IMG/VR virus record: IMGVR_UViG_3300020160_000171
Span: 1-29,498 of that record
Direction: 5' to 3' (one strand)
Origin: a virus
Length of the DNA stretch: 29,498 nucleotides
The notes under the pieces were generated by a model, which ran no database searches, was not told the DNA's origin, and saw nothing but the letters and a program-made list of their open reading frames with translations. Both the position numbers and the translations under genes were made by a program. Every line of letters begins with the position of its first letter. Position 1 is the stretch's first letter. This document shows, in pieces, positions 12,601-21,373 of this stretch.

Positions 12601-14950
12601 AACCTGGGAATGTTCCAGTAAAGTTTGGATGTCTATCAACCATTGTTTTAACATGGTCTGACAATTCAGATAGTGTAAATTCTCCAATAGGACCATTTAA
12701 CGGATTATTCGTCCATCCAGGAGAGGTTTCATAGTAACCTGTTGCACTTGGTACTGCTGTTGTTTTAATTTTAAACAATACCTTATCGCCAACTAATAGT
12801 GCAGTTTTAAACACTACAGAATAATTTCTACCTGATGCAAATAAAGTATACTCTGTTCCCAATACTTTCTTATCTTCGTTGACATATACTTCAATATCTA
12901 GTGTTTGATATCCTGGGTTATCAACTGATGTAATTTGAATTTCTGTAGTCGATTCAGAAATAATATTATATTGAAGAATAGGAATTTGATATTCTTCTGT
13001 TTCTGACCAAACATTTAAAAATGTCGCCGTATCACGAGAAATATTTTTCTTAATAAACCCACTTGCAACTTTAACATCAAACGAAACATTGGTATCAATA
13101 ATAGTGTTAGTTTCGTTCATAAAATAGTTTTCAAACAAGTAGTACGCTTGATTAGCTACGTTTTTATATTTTAATGGGAAGCCTAAAACTGTATCTTTGG
13201 TTCCTGTACCGATGGCATAACCGAATATTTTAGATCCAATAAACCCGCCTTTATATACTGTTTCGTCACTGTAACTTATTCCATTGTTGTCAACAATGTC
13301 AAATCTCGGTGCTTGATTAATTGCTATTTTTTGCTGACTTAGTACCCACTCGGTGCCGTTGTACCACCAGTTAGTGCCTCTGTATGCTGTACCTTTGGTA
13401 ATAGTAATAGAATCACCATCTAGAGGTGTAACATCGTCAGCTTCTTCGAGACTAATCTTAAACTTATCTTCAATCTTAACAAAGTTAACATAAAAAGTTT
13501 TACCATTGACATAACTGTCATTGTCGGCAGTAAAAATAATTCTATCACCTTGACCTAATTCTACCCCGTCAACATAATACCCTAACTTGCCTTCGACTTC
13601 TGTAAATGCATCAGTTGTAGATGTATCAATAAATTGTACATTAGGTTTTGCAAAACTTCCAAAATTATCAAGTTGTAAGTCAGCGACAAATTCAATAATT
13701 GGTCGCTTTGCTTTATTCTTGATAGGAAATAACAAAGGTATTTTATTTGCTTCTGCAGATGTTTTAATTACATCTTCATGGAACCAACGATTATAACGAC
13801 TCCACGGATTCTTATCTTGACTTGATCGATTAATAGTAACGTATTCAGGAGTTTCTGGAAAGTTATTTGACTGGTCAAACGCATACTGATCAAATGCTTG
13901 TGTATCGAATCTTTCGTCAAATGTTGATGTAAATTTTTCTGGAGTTTCTAAACTATCAATATCAATTAATTTAATTTTATCTCCAACACCTTCGACAATG
14001 AAATGTTTATTTTTATATTTTACAGGGGTAACATTTCCAACAAAGTCTATTACTAGACCGTTAGTCAGTGTTATTCCATTATAAGAAGTATAGTCTTTCT
14101 TTCCAATAATTTCTTTCTCTACATCAATACTACTGTTTTCTTCTATACTTTTAATTACAAATTCACCGCCATTTAGCTTGTCATTTTCAGATACAAAGTA
14201 CAGCAGTGCCGGCGATGTATGGTCAATTTTAAGAGTAATAGTTCCTTTTTTGATACCGTTATTTTCTGTAACTCTGAAAGGCGCTTCTTTCCCGTCAACA
14301 CGGCTTGTTTTAATCCAGAAAGGATTTTTTGAATCAACATTAAACTTATATGTCACACCTCGATAAAGTGTTACTTGTGGTGCAGGTGTTAGACCGTCCG
14401 GACTAAAAACAAAATAAAATCCGTCAGCAGTGTCTGTTACATTATATGTACTGACAATTTCTTTTTGCTGATTCCCTATGGCAACAGAGTCCGGTCCATT
14501 AGGAAGCCAATAATAGTTTTCAAAATTAACAAACTTGTCCCAGTCAATATGCGGATTATATGAATAGAATTCAGGTTTAAATAATCTATCTACTCTAGAA
14601 GTATTTGCTCCTTCGAACGCTAGCTGATTAATTAAATCATCGTAAGATGTCGATTTAATAATTCTTAAAATATCATCTGTTATAATTAGTGCTGGTTCTA
14701 ATTGATAATCTTGGCGCAATTTTGAATTAGATTCAAGATAAAAGTCTTTTTCAACATTATAAGTAGGAGTAATTTTTCCACCAACCCACCCGTCTACTCG
14801 TTTTAATTGAGGAGTCTGTATTAATTGATCAATAGTGCCTGATAAAAATTTTGAGTTTTTATCTGTTCTAAATAATACAGGTAACAGATTTGCCGATTTT
14901 CTCATCGGACTATTGTTTTTATCTGCTACTTGTGATAGGTCATCTGACAT
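629..14950 (-). CDS. Giant 4,773-residue baseplate/tail structural protein
   Basis: One uninterrupted frame fills 14.3 kb. The start ATG overlaps the gp6 stop as TAATG and has a good ribosome site (GGGAG, 7 bases upstream). Residues 1-160 contain the segments LLPVLFRTD and [19 protein letters not shown], which I recall from very long tail proteins of T4-like aquatic phages. Other such segments are [11 protein letters not shown] (about 384), HPWEMLGF with [12 protein letters not shown] (1121-1164), and [14 protein letters not shown] with [14 protein letters not shown] (1750-1820). A seven-repeat FG-GAP-like propeller follows at about 2105-2595, then GxGYxxxP repeats (about 2990, 3050, 3360, 3403). 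Further on are a nidogen-like domain (about 3935-4130) and repeated small beta-modules to the C terminus. A segment at about 4470-4600 ([20 protein letters not shown]) resembles a tail-protein module. The gene stands where T4 has gp7-gp10 after gp6, so I infer a wedge or peripheral baseplate role. True homology to gp7, gp8 or gp10 is not shown. No enzymatic motif is seen. Confidence 0.85.
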   Translation of the reverse strand: MSDDLSQVADKNNSPMRKSANLLPVLFRTDKNSKFLSGTIDQLIQTPQLKRVDGWVGGKITPTYNVEKDFYLESNSKLRQDYQLEPALIITDDILRIIKSTSYDDLINQLAFEGANTSRVDRLFKPEFYSYNPHIDWDKFVNFENYYWLPNGPDSVAIGNQQKEIVSTYNVTDTADGFYFVFSPDGLTPAPQVTLYRGVTYKFNVDSKNPFWIKTSRVDGKEAPFRVTENNGIKKGTITLKIDHTSPALLYFVSENDKLNGGEFVIKSIEENSSIDVEKEIIGKKDYTSYNGITLTNGLVIDFVGNVTPVKYKNKHFIVEGVGDKIKLIDIDSLETPEKFTSTFDERFDTQAFDQYAFDQSNNFPETPEYVTINRSSQDKNPWSRYNRWFHEDVIKTSAEANKIPLLFPIKNKAKRPIIEFVADLQLDNFGSFAKPNVQFIDTSTTDAFTEVEGKLGYYVDGVELGQGDRIIFTADNDSYVNGKTFYVNFVKIEDKFKISLEEADDVTPLDGDSITITKGTAYRGTNWWYNGTEWVLSQQKIAINQAPRFDIVDNNGISYSDETVYKGGFIGSKIFGYAIGTGTKDTVLGFPLKYKNVANQAYYLFENYFMNETNTIIDTNVSFDVKVASGFIKKNISRDTATFLNVWSETEEYQIPILQYNIISESTTEIQITSVDNPGYQTLDIEVYVNEDKKVLGTEYTLFASGRNYSVVFKTALLVGDKVLFKIKTTAVPSATGYYETSPGWTNNPLNGPIGEFTLSELSDHVKTMVDRHPNFTGTFPGSSNLRDISNLSAYGTRLISNKNPLAFAGYFIANDEFNLISATRLVGQHYNQFKLALIDQITNLSGVYTPSRALDIALYNVNANKDIMFPYSMSDMIGYGTDAVTRNYTVTDSRNTVYSLLSNFNLTELSERSVIVYYTDTNGNTIQLVHGTEYEFDLYESNVHIKIPLTKGDVIRVDDYASTRGCYVPPTPTKLGLYPKFEPKIYIDDTYVEPQTVIQGHDGSIIIAFGDSRDAVILEYERRIYNNLKIQYNPELVNIDKIFPGAFRTNDYSPKEINSILAREFLKWDAFYGFNFSQNATAGDDPKTWNVKSGKDLITKMPLPGGWRAVYKYFFDTDRPHTHPWEMLGFREQPEWWETEYGPAPYTLGNTILWNDLEQGLIKDPINTDINPLYARPGLSNIIPVDDNGNLLMPTQVNIATGVDYQSTDTNWEFGDQGPVETAWRRSSLWPFAVQILMALSNPSSYSSLLFDTSRTKKNLAGQYTYGDNVDFHSFDVLKFYQDIVDGAPLLAAGYSVFLIEAGKQKNRNYLEKLKTDTSFVYSKLTHKIGGFVNKDKFKIVIDSVSPSSASPGVFLANSDYSIFLDKSSPVKSIGVSGVIVQKTDKGYSIKGYDTQNPYFNCYMPVFTTLDPAVTIGGKSSPFVDWAPSASNPMSGFDTVSVSTNDGYRFYKQGQIVRHLERFYRVKVSHNSGTTFNTANFQALVELPKIGGITIKTPKKFEKVVTLIPYGTEYNSITDIYAVLLGYGRWLESEGLIFDEYSKEVQEVVDWKFSAKELIYWSSQNWAVNSVITLSPFADKLKFKNSSAVVDSLTNVFYEYSVLKADGAVLSSKNISTYREENDFTLKTLNTTDGIYFARLNLIQKEHTLVLNNYTFFNDVIYDVETGYRQRRIKLSGFITDNWNGDLFSPGFIYDEAEIESWSPYTDYAISDVVFYAGNYYTAIVKSIGADTFNFNEWSVLGSKPVAELLPNFDYKIAQFDDFYSLDIDNFDQSQQSLAQHLIGYTPRPYLDNIFTNAISQYKFYQGFLKEKGTRNTIDRLSKASVVSQGSYIDFYEDWAVRIGEYGSFSTDQSFEIILNESEFKENPQIINFVQTKPVVTKDYISYIEEKDILIKPDNYNNSPFSVTKKYSSIASTLPVAGYVRIDDVTATAYNRNSLLDIANNRTLKDGNTVWIGFEDNGDWGVYRYTQLSSKIINVEIYIPGTSLIVTTDSFHNLSAGDIISISQFDPYIDGVFVVDVVTDLNQVIVQSQLTDLTIPFDPSVGLLFKFVSSRFNTFDDLVYLPTFDRFKDKEKVWIDNNGSDKWAVYQKNNNFDSTLYGSPDNFGADGNQRYGYSIVGNTDGSKLIVVAPDYKSTLSPSYGRLYAYNKTGKGTDGLVYAGSRNNNPSSISTFFTGTNVPMFGQSIEFDESSGWAVVGAPKASHVKYSNTSSYFTVVNINNTASNKIEEGLIQLIKFDFEKPNAAAIDRAVFTSPLPQSYAQFGWDVAVASDTNSAKFVIVSAPGFNNNAGTVFYSTLDLNTNVVSTSTLVDFAGQVDFIPATGDRFGHSIALNKGTVKRSAVSALGGGYVRVTSFLPNSTIITKDITDADLSSHVKVGDNFGEKILLDGDGDYLYISAPKALGDNGKIGKIFVFKAEYNSLGDLVDYALSQIISNPFVDNGYDFGANMSLSPDGKTLIVSSIGSTHRPYLTFDTYSKQKSGSPKYILDPKSTPRDSATTFDSGTVGFYSTVRNSGAVFTFIRKQEKFVFAEELFDNRVTTNQVYGKSIFASNSYVLIGAPGQDYTDNQSGALYLYESKSNSLDSWYPLREESELVDLDKIKNVKTIDTELDSIVDYLEIIDPIKGKISGLADQELRYKSLFDPAIYSIGVPGVSADTTANWLDEHVGELWWDLGSIKYTQYEQGELEFRKNNWNSMFPGSMVDVYEWVGTPYLPSQWSAISDTNEGLAQGISGQPKFPDNSVISVKQVWDPISNSFSNFYYFWVKNKTTVPTGAQRKISAYTVATIIADPKAQGIKFASMIAENAVMLTNMQQSVVGTKINLSINLDTIENINNKHTEWLLLQEGNKSSLPPKKLINKILDSLVGIDSSNNTIPDETLSVRNRYGIGIRPRQTVFVNKQGALRVLVEYANNILKKNNIVDYVNLTRFLNKDTPPNPLLGQYDFLVEDLIERDFSIVTRNLKQAELTCDVVNGRIVNVVIVNRGYGYKAANLKSATSNSSSENYIGPTVIVAGSGRGAIVETEINIVGQVVKTTIVNAGTGYITSPTLTVRPFTVIVSVDTTVNNKWSKYEWNYTNKEYYRVSSQSYDTTAYWKYIDWVENEFNNAQDILATIDEPYQLSALVNVPEGNYIKIRNAGDGRYIILRKILSTQLSGTYNSQYDLVYQEAGTIQLLDSLWNYSESIYGFDQIAGFDQTLFDQTPIKEINNIFLGLLEDVFVRELKVYYNLLFFKLVKYALTEQKSLDWVFKTSFINVINYAGSLDQRPVYKLNNESYYQSYIEEAKPYHTKIRNFSANYTATDITQSVTTDFDLPSVYDTTNKQFTPITFGRPELTVYPWKAWAENYSYSVESVQVYNGGAGYDTPPVVEIVAQAGDTGSGAKAVAYIALGKVTQVIVTDTGSGYTATPLINLIGGGPSTLTPAKISVVMSNNKVRSSTIKIKFDRVAGYNEITSKDAEDKFIASGLTNKFELTWAPNPDKNFITVKLNGIRVLSGDYSINTFTGKFRGYTKKYGSLVFDTIIPKRTEITIEYRKETSLYNAIDRIRDYYEPTSGMPGNTATLLMNGLEYPGVTVDTLPFGLSSGFDTLPFGINNWDDFIPEERAYLIKGPRVSAKFNSSNVNPTTSTFYFDLINYPDVKTVKVGSTTTALTTNTIYTVTSSTYKGGSVSQWAVSLSSSTVANTTGTVVFLNPNPYTYQLDFIPELNESINVYVQTLNTVTNKFITIRIDGSTATNPDAFMPTFVGNGYQSTVTVTKIYDSTATVIFRTQSSDGSSSIVDPDLDTYISGGGYYTTLDGKFVVTKSEDYEDINIDGDAFVSVTNSYGPEENLPGRVSDSLGINIFTYPEAGTGIVVNKKYYIEAGNDRYSIGIIPPNISSVEVIKDGVVLTYGIDFDIDFTTNEIVLLDSPLINIQGPYFSSTEVLPRKENISFPIASTAGDDTSTGPYSLGFEWNMFGFVYDEVYVGTNGYLTFGSGNSSWTPLQLGFLTQPAIYIEYCDLWQAVGSSGQPLDTGEVPGLFLSNGTIGDFIYWRLRFQGSHYNKRNQSPTVPAYQYEVTLYSNGTDQYVEMIYENTWREANFNGDLGFVTGIATGRTGTTNGTGVEVDYTQILNNTSHVFYSTINGGNWQYAGQGSFDAFRQTSFTPQFMSITTMNVGGKNLIDKVHYAISSATGRNNFELAVSKNNINSAYVTVNGVKSTSYILVGTTGRAIVRFTNNLNYGDVLQVWAFGGEHKAFSEVNDEYFTANIGTSTFTLSQPPGVIGPLHSQIVVEKNGTRLSPPDTVYYIAEANQLTFSFEQHYDYPQGLPDMAHLEVYVNGVRRNFGANLTLRQEENLIEFAENTISIGDAIAITILRDHDYIVQGQSLILTDRVSVASSSTVKVTTFTNHDNSLIRRERFPGNGSGIFRLTRPALSTNYIWVELNGKPLTKDIDYRLESDQKTVLLRSSLNVQGSDTVVIMSVVDKTNESLLGYRIFRDNLGRTHYKRLSSGNSTQLAADLLASDTEITVEDASVLTPPYIPAINLQNTAINYRPGIILVNGERIEFYKMEGNKLSSLRRGTLGTGVKTLHKESSIVVDQGAGQTIPVEQSVKTWTTATTYWATGNDNIRYGTSTWDLSTLSALTFSTSTSTQYQIDVFVQGRQLTKPGLEYVRTRTDIAYDSDSVNSYGTSSNETIVSGFSITGTNVLVLADLPREDAEIKVVIKSDMVTGFEYSNVHLRNTAQTQFLLESPSFVPDKYYYGQNTTTDQYLTLEFGDTLDSETGSPLIGL
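821..2383 (-). repeat. Repeated beta-modules, C-terminal part of giant protein
   Basis: Residues about 4190-4710 of the giant protein contain at least five degenerate copies of a module: a V-x-V-x-G strand, a D-Y or T-Y turn, then an I/V-x-F/L strand ending in GD-x-I/V-x-I. Clear examples are [45 protein letters not shown] and [10 protein letters not shown]. The same pattern occurs earlier at about 684-730, 914-960, 3484-3537 and 3877-3917. Such strings are common in phage fibre shafts and tail proteins. The copies share a pattern but little identity, so this is a fold-level repeat, not a recent duplication. Confidence 0.6.
2561..3148 (-). other. Nidogen-like beta-sandwich domain in giant protein
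   Basis: Residues about 3935-4130 follow the pattern of nidogen-type extracellular domains. A hydrophobic-aromatic segment ([20 protein letters not shown]) is followed by YLTFG, a [11 protein letters not shown] stretch at the place of the usual acidic P..W.D segment, and IYWRLRFQG plus [11 protein letters not shown]. Nidogen-like domains in bacterial and eukaryotic adhesins read similarly (VYV.SNG.ITFG, then a W.D element). This suggests a surface-exposed adhesive domain in the distal part of the protein. The call rests on motif resemblance only. Confidence 0.45.
7166..8638 (-). other. Seven-repeat FG-GAP-like beta-propeller in giant protein
   Basis: Seven repeats each begin with an aromatic-Gly pair and a hydrophobic strand, and most end in a V-x-x-A/G-P strand: YGYSIVG (residue 2117), FGQSIEF (2185), FGWDVAV (2266), FGHSIAL (2331), FGEKILL (2385), FGANMSL (2448) and YGKSIFA (2548). 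Strands such as [25 protein letters not shown] and YVLIGAPG follow, and then strands such as GRLYAYN, GKIFVFK and GALYLYE. Spacings of roughly 54 to 100 residues fit propeller blades with variable loops. This is the FG-GAP signature of integrin-alpha-like propellers. Seven copies match the usual closed seven-bladed ring. DxDG-like calcium loops are only partly present (DGDGD in repeat 5, SPDGK in repeat 6). Confidence 0.7.
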
Positions 14951-17900
14951 TAATATACTCCCGCTGAGGTGCTGTTAACAATATTTTCTGAAGTTTTAAT
15001 TTGATTAGCAGTAATAGCATCAATAATTTCAATGTCATTGATCGATGCACCATTGATGAAAATTTCGTTACTCTGACAGGCTATTTCATATAAACTCCCA
15101 AATGGAATTTCTGCTTTTGGTACTATGATAAAATTTGTAATATCTGGTGTTAATGAATTCATTATATATGTCGATAGCTCACTAAAGTAGAAAGTTTGCC
15201 CAAATTCCCAATTTTCTAAACTAAAGAAATTTTCAATTGCTGCTAGTATTTTTGTTTTCAATTCGTTGTCTGTAGTTGATCTGGCTGTATTTCTTACAGC
15301 CTTGAAGGTAGCCTGAAGATTTCTAGTAGATTTAGTTCCAAATAAAACTTTATATTTTACAGGTTGATATACTAGTTCATCGCTGATAGCTTTAATTGGT
15401 TCTAGTGCAGAAGCATAATTTTCTTCTAGAGTTGAACTAGTAGGTGGTAATGGTTCAGCCCCAGATAACGATAGTAACCAATTCCTATAGTCAGTGTCGT
15501 AGCTCTTAGTCAATATAAAAATATCCATTAAGTTTGTCTTACTTGGATCTAGTCGTCGATCTTCACCGCTGTTATGTTTGTATTGGAATGTTAATCCTCG
15601 ACGCCCGGGTTTAGCAAAATAACTAGATTCTAAAGTAAATGCATCTATTGTACTAGTTGAATAACTTTTAATTACATCAAATGACGCATCATAAAAATAA
15701 AATAGTTGCCCGTCATTGTATTGAGTTAACGGTAAAGGTACATTGTCTTCTGTAGGGTAAGATAAAATCTCAGCACCATCAAATATAGAATAAGTTAACT
15801 CGTCTGCAGATCTCTTAAAAAATACAAATTTATCTTTTTTAAGTGTTTGAAAACTTACTGAATCAGGAGCTACTATGTCGGCAAATGCGTCAGGATTTTC
15901 GATCTGCCCGTCATCATATTCGTCTAAGAACGAAATTTTAATTTTCTTAGGTTCTATATATCCGTCGGCTTCAATAATATTTCCGTCTATTTGCCATCCG
16001 TAGTTGTTACCTAACGGCAATGTAGAAAATGCAGCGTCCGAAACACTAACTGTAACTGAGCATGTTGAGCTATAACCTGATCCAGAATTTACAACTACAA
16101 CTTCAGATATTCCGCCATTCTTTAATAAAGGAATAAAATATCCACTAGTGCCCGGTAACGATACTGTTATATTAGGAGTTGTTACAAATCCCGATCCTCT
16201 GTTTTCTATATTAAACCCAGTGACATTTCCTGCACTATTTGTATTGATAGACAGTACCGCGTTTCCGTAGTAACTAGCAGGTGCAGGGTTTGTTGATAGA
16301 ATTTTAATTTGATCTTTAACCACTGTATTTTTAACAAAATCAAAATTCTTAGAAGTAGTATCAAAGTAAAATGCTGTTTCATTTTCACTTTCAAAAATAT
16401 AATCAGTAACTCTATATCTTACCTGATATCCAAGACCTGTCCATTCAAATGCAAATAACCAGCTGGCGTCTTTATTATTATTTGTAACGTCTTTCTGATA
16501 TACTATAGAAAAATCGCCGTTTAAATTTAAATTAGTATCAGTTATAATGTACCATTGTCTAGTGTCAAGAGCAAAACTTAAACCAAAATTACGTTTTGAT
16601 AAACAAAGATTTACAACATCTGTTTGAAGTGTATAGCTAAAGACTGTGTCAAACGGTGGAATAATTTCTTTTGCAATTGCGCCAGTTGGAACAAATTGAG
16701 TTAAAATAACTGGTCCAGTGCCGTCAGGTAGTTTGCCAAGTCCGCCGTAAGCACCATCTCCTATAACCAATGCAGTCTTAGTCCATTGAAAATTGCGGGT
16801 AGTTGAATCTTGTGTCGATGTCAATGTTCCGTTAGGTAGGAAGTACTGCCCGTCCGGTGGGACGAATTTTATTAGACTATCAGGTCTAACATAAGTTAAA
16901 TTATTTGATGAAAATATTCCTGTCTGTAAAGGAGTATCTAATGCATCTTTAAAATATCCAGTTGTCTGATTAGTAGACTTTGTTACCTGTTGCCAGTAAA
17001 CTTTAGGATCTAATAATTGAGGTCTTGCCCAATTTCTAAGATAAAAATTTCTCATACTAGTCGATTCAACAATGGGAACCATTTGATTTATGATCGCTGC
17101 ATAAATTTCATTTTTGTTAGTAAATGAAAAGTCAAATGTTAGTTCTGTGTTGTCTTGATATAGTGCTCCGTCGCTGCCGAAGATATTGGTGCTAGAGTAT
17201 TTTCCGCTGACATCGCTTAGTTCAAAATATTTAGAAACTCCGCTGGCAATTCTATTAACGGTTTTCACTTTAACTATATCTGCACCTGCGGTCAACGGAG
17301 CAATATTATAATCTTCACCTGTTACCATACGATTTTGTGTATAGTAAGCCTGTGGTGCTTTTAGTTTTATATCAATATCAGACTCAGTAGATTCACTATT
17401 AGACACAGTATACTGAAGACTAAATGTCATTGTGAGCGTGTGTCGCTGACCAGACTTATTGTAATACGGAACTTGTATTTGAACTCCATTAACTTGTTCT
17501 GGTTTAATGCTGTATTTTAAACCGTTACTTTGTCTATAGAAAAATACAAAATTACCCTTAGGTAAATTACCAAACAATCCGTCTGCAAAATTTAAATCTA
17601 TTTGATCGTTTTCTCTAGTAGTTACTGCAAAAATATTTCTTTGATCGTTATTAAGACTGTTATAGATAACATTGTTTCCAACAACATTGGTTACCTTGGT
17701 CCAATTTGTTGAGTAATTACCATTAGCATCAATTTGCCATAGCCACACATCGCTGTCATTAATATTACTAGCGTTAACTCCAACAATTTCATTAGGTACA
17801 GGTGCATCGATACTAAAACTAGTTAGATTTAATGTACCTTGTCTAAAATGGGCAAAGAATCCTGTGTTAGCACTAGCACTGCCTTTTGAATCGTTTCTAA

Positions 17901-18615
17901 ATAACATACTGAATTGATCGGCGGGCTTAGGTACAGATTCGTAGATATATTCTTTACCTGTAAATTCACAACTAGTAATTTCAAAAGGCATAGAGATACC
18001 GCCAATTGTTTTAGAGAATGAAAAAATTGGTACATCGGTGTTGGCTGAATTTATCTTGTATTGCTCTGTGGGAATTGCACTGATTAGTTTTTTACCGTAG
18101 GGTTTACCAAATGTAACATTGCCCGGCATCGCTGAATTTAGAACTGTGATAAACTGTTGATACCAATTTAAATTACTAGTATCGTTCCATGCGATAATTG
18201 CATTGGCAAGGTTACTACCGTTGGCATCAAATACGTTATCAGTAGTTGTTATTGCTGTTAATTTTAGTAGTCCATTAGCAGGTGTATTTCTGGCAGCATT
18301 GTAATTAATCAACTGTGCTAGTCGTAAAATACTGTCTCGGCGCTGTGCAGTTTCTAAAAAGTTTTCACGTGCATTAAGATCAACGCGGAAACTTAAATTT
18401 TGTCCAAGGTATGCAATTAGATCAATTAAGGCAATAAATTCACTAGATTCAATATAGTCGTTAAAATCTTCTGGGTACTTTTCACGTAGATACGAAATCA
18501 TTGTTCTACGTAGAGTTTCAAAATCATAGCTTTTGAAATCAGAATTTTTAAACGATTGGTATACTTTTTTCCAATCTTCGGCTACAAGTAATTTAGAATT
18601 TGTTGACGGAATCAT
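14950..18615 (-). CDS. 6: Baseplate wedge protein gp6 (baseplate J-like)
   Basis: T4 gp6 forms the wedge ring that holds the baseplate together and rearranges during sheath contraction. The N terminus (residues 1-110, including EFIALIDLIAYLGQNLSFR and RRDSILRLAQLINY) is the conserved start of T4-like gp6. GEDYNIAPLTAGADIVKVK with SDVSGKYSS (about 432-480) is the baseplate-J core. FKAVRNTARSTTDNELKTK to TFYFSELSTYIMN (about 1100-1165) is the C-terminal wedge region. At 1,221 residues it is nearly twice T4 gp6 (about 660). The added middle part includes GSGFVTTP and GSGYSSTC repeats (about 810-850), similar to repeats in the next gene. The start ATG lies 50 bases after gp25, behind a late-promoter match and a weak GGAT ribosome site. 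The stop overlaps the giant gene's start as TAATG. I am sure of the family, less so of what the extra domains do. Confidence 0.93.
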   Translation of the reverse strand: MIPSTNSKLLVAEDWKKVYQSFKNSDFKSYDFETLRRTMISYLREKYPEDFNDYIESSEFIALIDLIAYLGQNLSFRVDLNARENFLETAQRRDSILRLAQLINYNAARNTPANGLLKLTAITTTDNVFDANGSNLANAIIAWNDTSNLNWYQQFITVLNSAMPGNVTFGKPYGKKLISAIPTEQYKINSANTDVPIFSFSKTIGGISMPFEITSCEFTGKEYIYESVPKPADQFSMLFRNDSKGSASANTGFFAHFRQGTLNLTSFSIDAPVPNEIVGVNASNINDSDVWLWQIDANGNYSTNWTKVTNVVGNNVIYNSLNNDQRNIFAVTTRENDQIDLNFADGLFGNLPKGNFVFFYRQSNGLKYSIKPEQVNGVQIQVPYYNKSGQRHTLTMTFSLQYTVSNSESTESDIDIKLKAPQAYYTQNRMVTGEDYNIAPLTAGADIVKVKTVNRIASGVSKYFELSDVSGKYSSTNIFGSDGALYQDNTELTFDFSFTNKNEIYAAIINQMVPIVESTSMRNFYLRNWARPQLLDPKVYWQQVTKSTNQTTGYFKDALDTPLQTGIFSSNNLTYVRPDSLIKFVPPDGQYFLPNGTLTSTQDSTTRNFQWTKTALVIGDGAYGGLGKLPDGTGPVILTQFVPTGAIAKEIIPPFDTVFSYTLQTDVVNLCLSKRNFGLSFALDTRQWYIITDTNLNLNGDFSIVYQKDVTNNNKDASWLFAFEWTGLGYQVRYRVTDYIFESENETAFYFDTTSKNFDFVKNTVVKDQIKILSTNPAPASYYGNAVLSINTNSAGNVTGFNIENRGSGFVTTPNITVSLPGTSGYFIPLLKNGGISEVVVVNSGSGYSSTCSVTVSVSDAAFSTLPLGNNYGWQIDGNIIEADGYIEPKKIKISFLDEYDDGQIENPDAFADIVAPDSVSFQTLKKDKFVFFKRSADELTYSIFDGAEILSYPTEDNVPLPLTQYNDGQLFYFYDASFDVIKSYSTSTIDAFTLESSYFAKPGRRGLTFQYKHNSGEDRRLDPSKTNLMDIFILTKSYDTDYRNWLLSLSGAEPLPPTSSTLEENYASALEPIKAISDELVYQPVKYKVLFGTKSTRNLQATFKAVRNTARSTTDNELKTKILAAIENFFSLENWEFGQTFYFSELSTYIMNSLTPDITNFIIVPKAEIPFGSLYEIACQSNEIFINGASINDIEIIDAITANQIKTSENIVNSTSAGVY

Positions 18616-18634
18616 ATCTTATCCAGTTATAGCA

Positions 18635-18642
18635 TATTTATT
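18635..18642 (-). promoter_or_regulatory. Candidate T4-type late promoter for gp6
   Basis: The minus strand reads AATAAATA, matching the NATAAATA late -10 element of T4-like cyanophages (TATAAATA in T4), which is read by polymerase carrying gp55. It lies in one of the few noncoding gaps, 19 bases upstream of the gp6 ATG, giving a leader of roughly a dozen bases. The motif also occurs by chance in AT-rich DNA, so position is the main support. Confidence 0.5.
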
Positions 18643-18646
18643 TTAA

Positions 18647-18668
18647 TAATAAACTGCGTAGTTTATTA
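18647..18668. repeat. Perfect inverted repeat over gp25 stop codon
   Basis: Nine-base arms TAATAAACT and AGTTTATTA flank a four-base loop (gcgt). In the leftward transcript the hairpin would include the gp25 TAA stop and end just before the gp6 late-promoter match. The stem is AT-rich and no U-run follows on either strand, so it is not a standard terminator. It might be an mRNA-processing or 3'-end stabilising hairpin. Confidence 0.5.
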
Positions 18669-19100
18669 GCCGGCTAGTCCGACACGTTTATCAAATGACA
18701 ATATCATATTATCGCTAACATCTGTTCCTCGATAGGACAGAGTAAGCTCAATTAAAAATCCGTAGTCTTGCTCGACGATGTTAATCAGCGTAGGGACTAC
18801 TCTAGGATCTAGATTTAATATTCTATCAATGTCGGCTGCAATCTGTTGTTTTACCACAGGTGTAAGGGGCTCATAGATTAAATCCCAAATTATCGACCCA
18901 AACTCAGGATTCATTACACGCTCACCTTTGCGAGTATTAAACTGATTTAAAATATCTTGTTTAATTAACTCGTAGTCATATAGCTTAACATTAGTAGTAG
19001 TTTCATCTACTGTACTAAAGCCTTTATAAAACTGACTTCTTTGTTGAGTAGTTACGTTGTCTACATTTGGGGGTGTAATGATTGTATTTTTGTAAGCCAT
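18666..19100 (-). CDS. 25: Baseplate wedge protein gp25 (GPW/gp25 family)
   Basis: gp25 is a small wedge component near the tail tube that nucleates sheath assembly, with homologues in type VI secretion (TssE) and P2 gpW. The hallmark basic-acidic segment TRKGERVMNPEFGS is at residues 56-69, preceded by the helix LIKQDILNQFN and followed by IIWDLIYEPL. Residues 75-143 give the usual alpha/beta end (IAADIDRILNLDPRV, then FLIELTLSYRG). Length 144 is close to T4 gp25 (132). The start ATG is 8 bases after the gp5 stop and has no recognisable Shine-Dalgarno site. The next in-frame ATG is inside the conserved domain, so this start is the only sensible one. Confidence 0.95.
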   Translation of the reverse strand: MAYKNTIITPPNVDNVTTQQRSQFYKGFSTVDETTTNVKLYDYELIKQDILNQFNTRKGERVMNPEFGSIIWDLIYEPLTPVVKQQIAADIDRILNLDPRVVPTLINIVEQDYGFLIELTLSYRGTDVSDNMILSFDKRVGLAG

Positions 19101-19105
19101 GACAG

Positions 19106-19113
19106 TATTTATT
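19106..19113 (-). promoter_or_regulatory. Late-promoter-like NATAAATA just before gp25
   Basis: AATAAATA on the minus strand overlaps the gp5 stop codon and ends 5 bases before the gp25 ATG. If active it would start a transcript at or a base or two from the ATG, giving a nearly leaderless mRNA. That would fit the lack of a ribosome site here. A chance match is quite possible. Confidence 0.25.
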
Positions 19114-21373
19114 TAGGTGGAAATGGTCCGTATCTTACAGCATTTCCGCTACCGTCTCTAATAACATTTCCACTACTATCTTTCCATACACCCCCCTCGT
19201 CTGGGATTTTTAACAACTGTGTTCTAATATAACTTATCTGAGCTCTAGCTTTACCGGCTGCTTCAGCTTTAGTTATGTTTCCGTCTTTGTTAATATCAAG
19301 GCCTTTATTCTGCTCATAGGCCTTAGACGGACTTGCAAATAGAACATAGTCATTTGGCTTACCTACTGCGGCTGGCCAAAGGATAGCCATGTAAAGATCT
19401 TCTAATGTAACTGATGATAGTTTTCTAATAGGACCTGCTTTAAAGTATTTTAATACCCAATCCATTTGTTGCACTCGTGTCATTGTTCTTAATTGATCTG
19501 TTGTTGTGCCAAGACCTATAGCAGTTGGTCTAATAAATTGTATTAATCCAGTAGCACCGATACTGTTTTGTATTGCAGGATCCATTGTTCTTCCTGTTTC
19601 GAACGCCATACAGGCTAATAGATCAATGTGCGAACATTTTAATTCTGTAGCTACTTCTTTAACTTTCTTATAGAACGGAAGATCTTTTGTCCAGTCAGTG
19701 GGCATATCAGTTCTGTTATAATTTGGAGGATTAGGGTTTGCTGATGTTGCTGGGCCTCGATTAGGATTAGCTGCTGTTCCAGAAGTTGGATTGGCTACTG
19801 TTCCAGGATTTGATACAGGTGCTTCAACATCTGTTTGCGGTCCGGCATATTGCTCACGATTAATACTTTCGTGATGATCCCAGGGTTCGTGTGTGGGCAC
19901 ACGTTTCATTATAGAAGTTATGTCTTGATCTTTATAAAATTTACCGTCATCCCAACCAGCTTCTTTATTTCTATTAGGCAATTTAAATTTAGGCAAAGCC
20001 GATGGAATTTCAGCAAAATTAGATGCAGTAGCATTGACAGCACTAGCAGCCGTTGGTCCGTTCATATCAATACGGGCCGCAGTTTCAAGATAATTTCCTG
20101 TAGCTTTAACATTAAAACTTGCACCAGACTGTTGATACATGTCAAGTCCTGATTTTAAATGTAATTTACTAGTGGTAAATGTGTAAGAGTCTCGACCAGC
20201 ATAGGTATGAAAGTCTCGGGTAGCTGTTTGAAAAATATCAGAGCCGGCACCTATATGTAGAGTTTTACCTATCGAATAAGTAGCATCAGAGTCTACACTA
20301 TGATTAAGAGCTCCAGAATAAGTGATAAATCCATTCTTTGTTACTAATAACGTATGATTTCCTACTACATCAGTTTGCATGTTACCGCCAACTGATATAT
20401 TCATATTTCTTCCTGCTTCTATATTAACGTCTCTATCTGCACGAAAGTTAAAGTCTTGTTCAGTATGTATACTAACACTGTCTGCGGCGTAGATATCTAT
20501 CTTACCGTTACTGGTCAATTCAATCCATGCGGTGCCTTTACTGTTGGCAATATAGATCAAATCATGACTGTTATGCATTAAAATTTGATGTCCAGTCCGT
20601 GTTCTAATTCTTACAAGTTCGTTCTGACCATTTTTATCTCCGTCATCCATGACAAATGTTGTACCACCTAATCTACTAGTAGGAGCTGTGGCTACATTAG
20701 AGTATCCTACATATCCTTTTTTACTGTTAGGATCAATAGGGCCGGGAGTTGATATACCAAATACCGCACTGGGTAAATCTCGACGGGCACTACTGGATGT
20801 AATACCGCGGATAGTATCTGTCAATAGCCCCTGTGCTAGTAGTCTATCGGCAAAAGGATGTATTGGTTTTGTAAAACTATCAGGACGAGGATTGGATAAA
20901 TTTCGTCCTTTCTTTAAAAATTCTGCTACTGGTAAATTTCTTGTACCATATTTTCTTTCTTGTTCAGCAGTTATAGCAACATTTTGACTGGCTGCAATTC
21001 CTGGAACCATGTGATTTTGAAATTTAGACGGAGCACACCCGATCCAATACCCGTCATTAGGATCTCCATCAATGAACATGCAGATAACTGTTGTACCAAC
21101 GTCTGGCGGAACAAACCACATACCGTAACTTTTTTGTACATCTTCAAAATCTGCAGAGTTAGTACCTTCATATTTGATTGAGCTAACTCCGTAAAAGGGA
21201 GTCATGTGTTTGACAATCACTGTTTCATTTTGTAGTGTAAGTTCGCCTGTGGTCGACTTGGCTAATATTACTTCTAAACTGCCCATGCGGGCAGGATCCA
21301 AGTAGTTAGTTACAACTCCCACCCAGGGACCAGGATGCGGAAACTTTGCTGTTCGTCTTTTAAATACTGACAT
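19109..21373 (-). CDS. 5: gp5-like baseplate spike with C-terminal lytic transglycosylase
   Basis: In T4, gp5 is the central spike that pierces the outer membrane and digests peptidoglycan. Residues about 10-140 form the gp5/VgrG-type OB fold (PGPWVGVVTNYLDPARMGSL; FVPPDVGTTVICMFIDGDPN). Residues about 255-420 are a spike beta-helix with octad-like repeats (VNIEAGRNMNISVGGNM). THEPWDHHE (about 492) closes this part. An Asn-Pro-rich linker (about 517-548) leads to a lysozyme-superfamily/SLT-like domain at about 555-690: HIDLLACMAFETG, with the likely catalytic Glu592, then GATGLIQFIRPTAIGLG. An EF-hand-like loop (693-704) and a short tail follow. In T4 the lysozyme lies between the OB fold and the helix; here a different hydrolase is placed after the helix. 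The start is 3 bases after the stop of the preceding gene, with GAAAG upstream. Confidence 0.92.
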   Translation of the reverse strand: MSVFKRRTAKFPHPGPWVGVVTNYLDPARMGSLEVILAKSTTGELTLQNETVIVKHMTPFYGVSSIKYEGTNSADFEDVQKSYGMWFVPPDVGTTVICMFIDGDPNDGYWIGCAPSKFQNHMVPGIAASQNVAITAEQERKYGTRNLPVAEFLKKGRNLSNPRPDSFTKPIHPFADRLLAQGLLTDTIRGITSSSARRDLPSAVFGISTPGPIDPNSKKGYVGYSNVATAPTSRLGGTTFVMDDGDKNGQNELVRIRTRTGHQILMHNSHDLIYIANSKGTAWIELTSNGKIDIYAADSVSIHTEQDFNFRADRDVNIEAGRNMNISVGGNMQTDVVGNHTLLVTKNGFITYSGALNHSVDSDATYSIGKTLHIGAGSDIFQTATRDFHTYAGRDSYTFTTSKLHLKSGLDMYQQSGASFNVKATGNYLETAARIDMNGPTAASAVNATASNFAEIPSALPKFKLPNRNKEAGWDDGKFYKDQDITSIMKRVPTHEPWDHHESINREQYAGPQTDVEAPVSNPGTVANPTSGTAANPNRGPATSANPNPPNYNRTDMPTDWTKDLPFYKKVKEVATELKCSHIDLLACMAFETGRTMDPAIQNSIGATGLIQFIRPTAIGLGTTTDQLRTMTRVQQMDWVLKYFKAGPIRKLSSVTLEDLYMAILWPAAVGKPNDYVLFASPSKAYEQNKGLDINKDGNITKAEAAGKARAQISYIRTQLLKIPDEGGVWKDSSGNVIRDGSGNAVRYGPFPPK
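19262..19297 (-). other. EF-hand-like calcium-binding loop in gp5
   Basis: Residues 693-704 read DINKDGNITKAE. Positions 1, 3, 5, 9 and 12 (D, N, D, T, E), Gly at 6 and Ile at 8 fit the canonical EF-hand loop. It sits directly after the transglycosylase domain. A single loop is typical of lytic enzymes and dockerin-like modules. Calcium binding is inferred, not shown. Confidence 0.7.

Noticed and set aside
629-14950. Giant protein as tail tape measure
   Set aside because: It is beta-rich with propeller and fibre-type modules, has no long helical repeats or membrane segments, and lies after gp6 and before a fibre gene.
18647-18668. Inverted repeat as a rho-independent terminator after gp25
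   Set aside because: The stem has little GC and no T-run follows on either strand.
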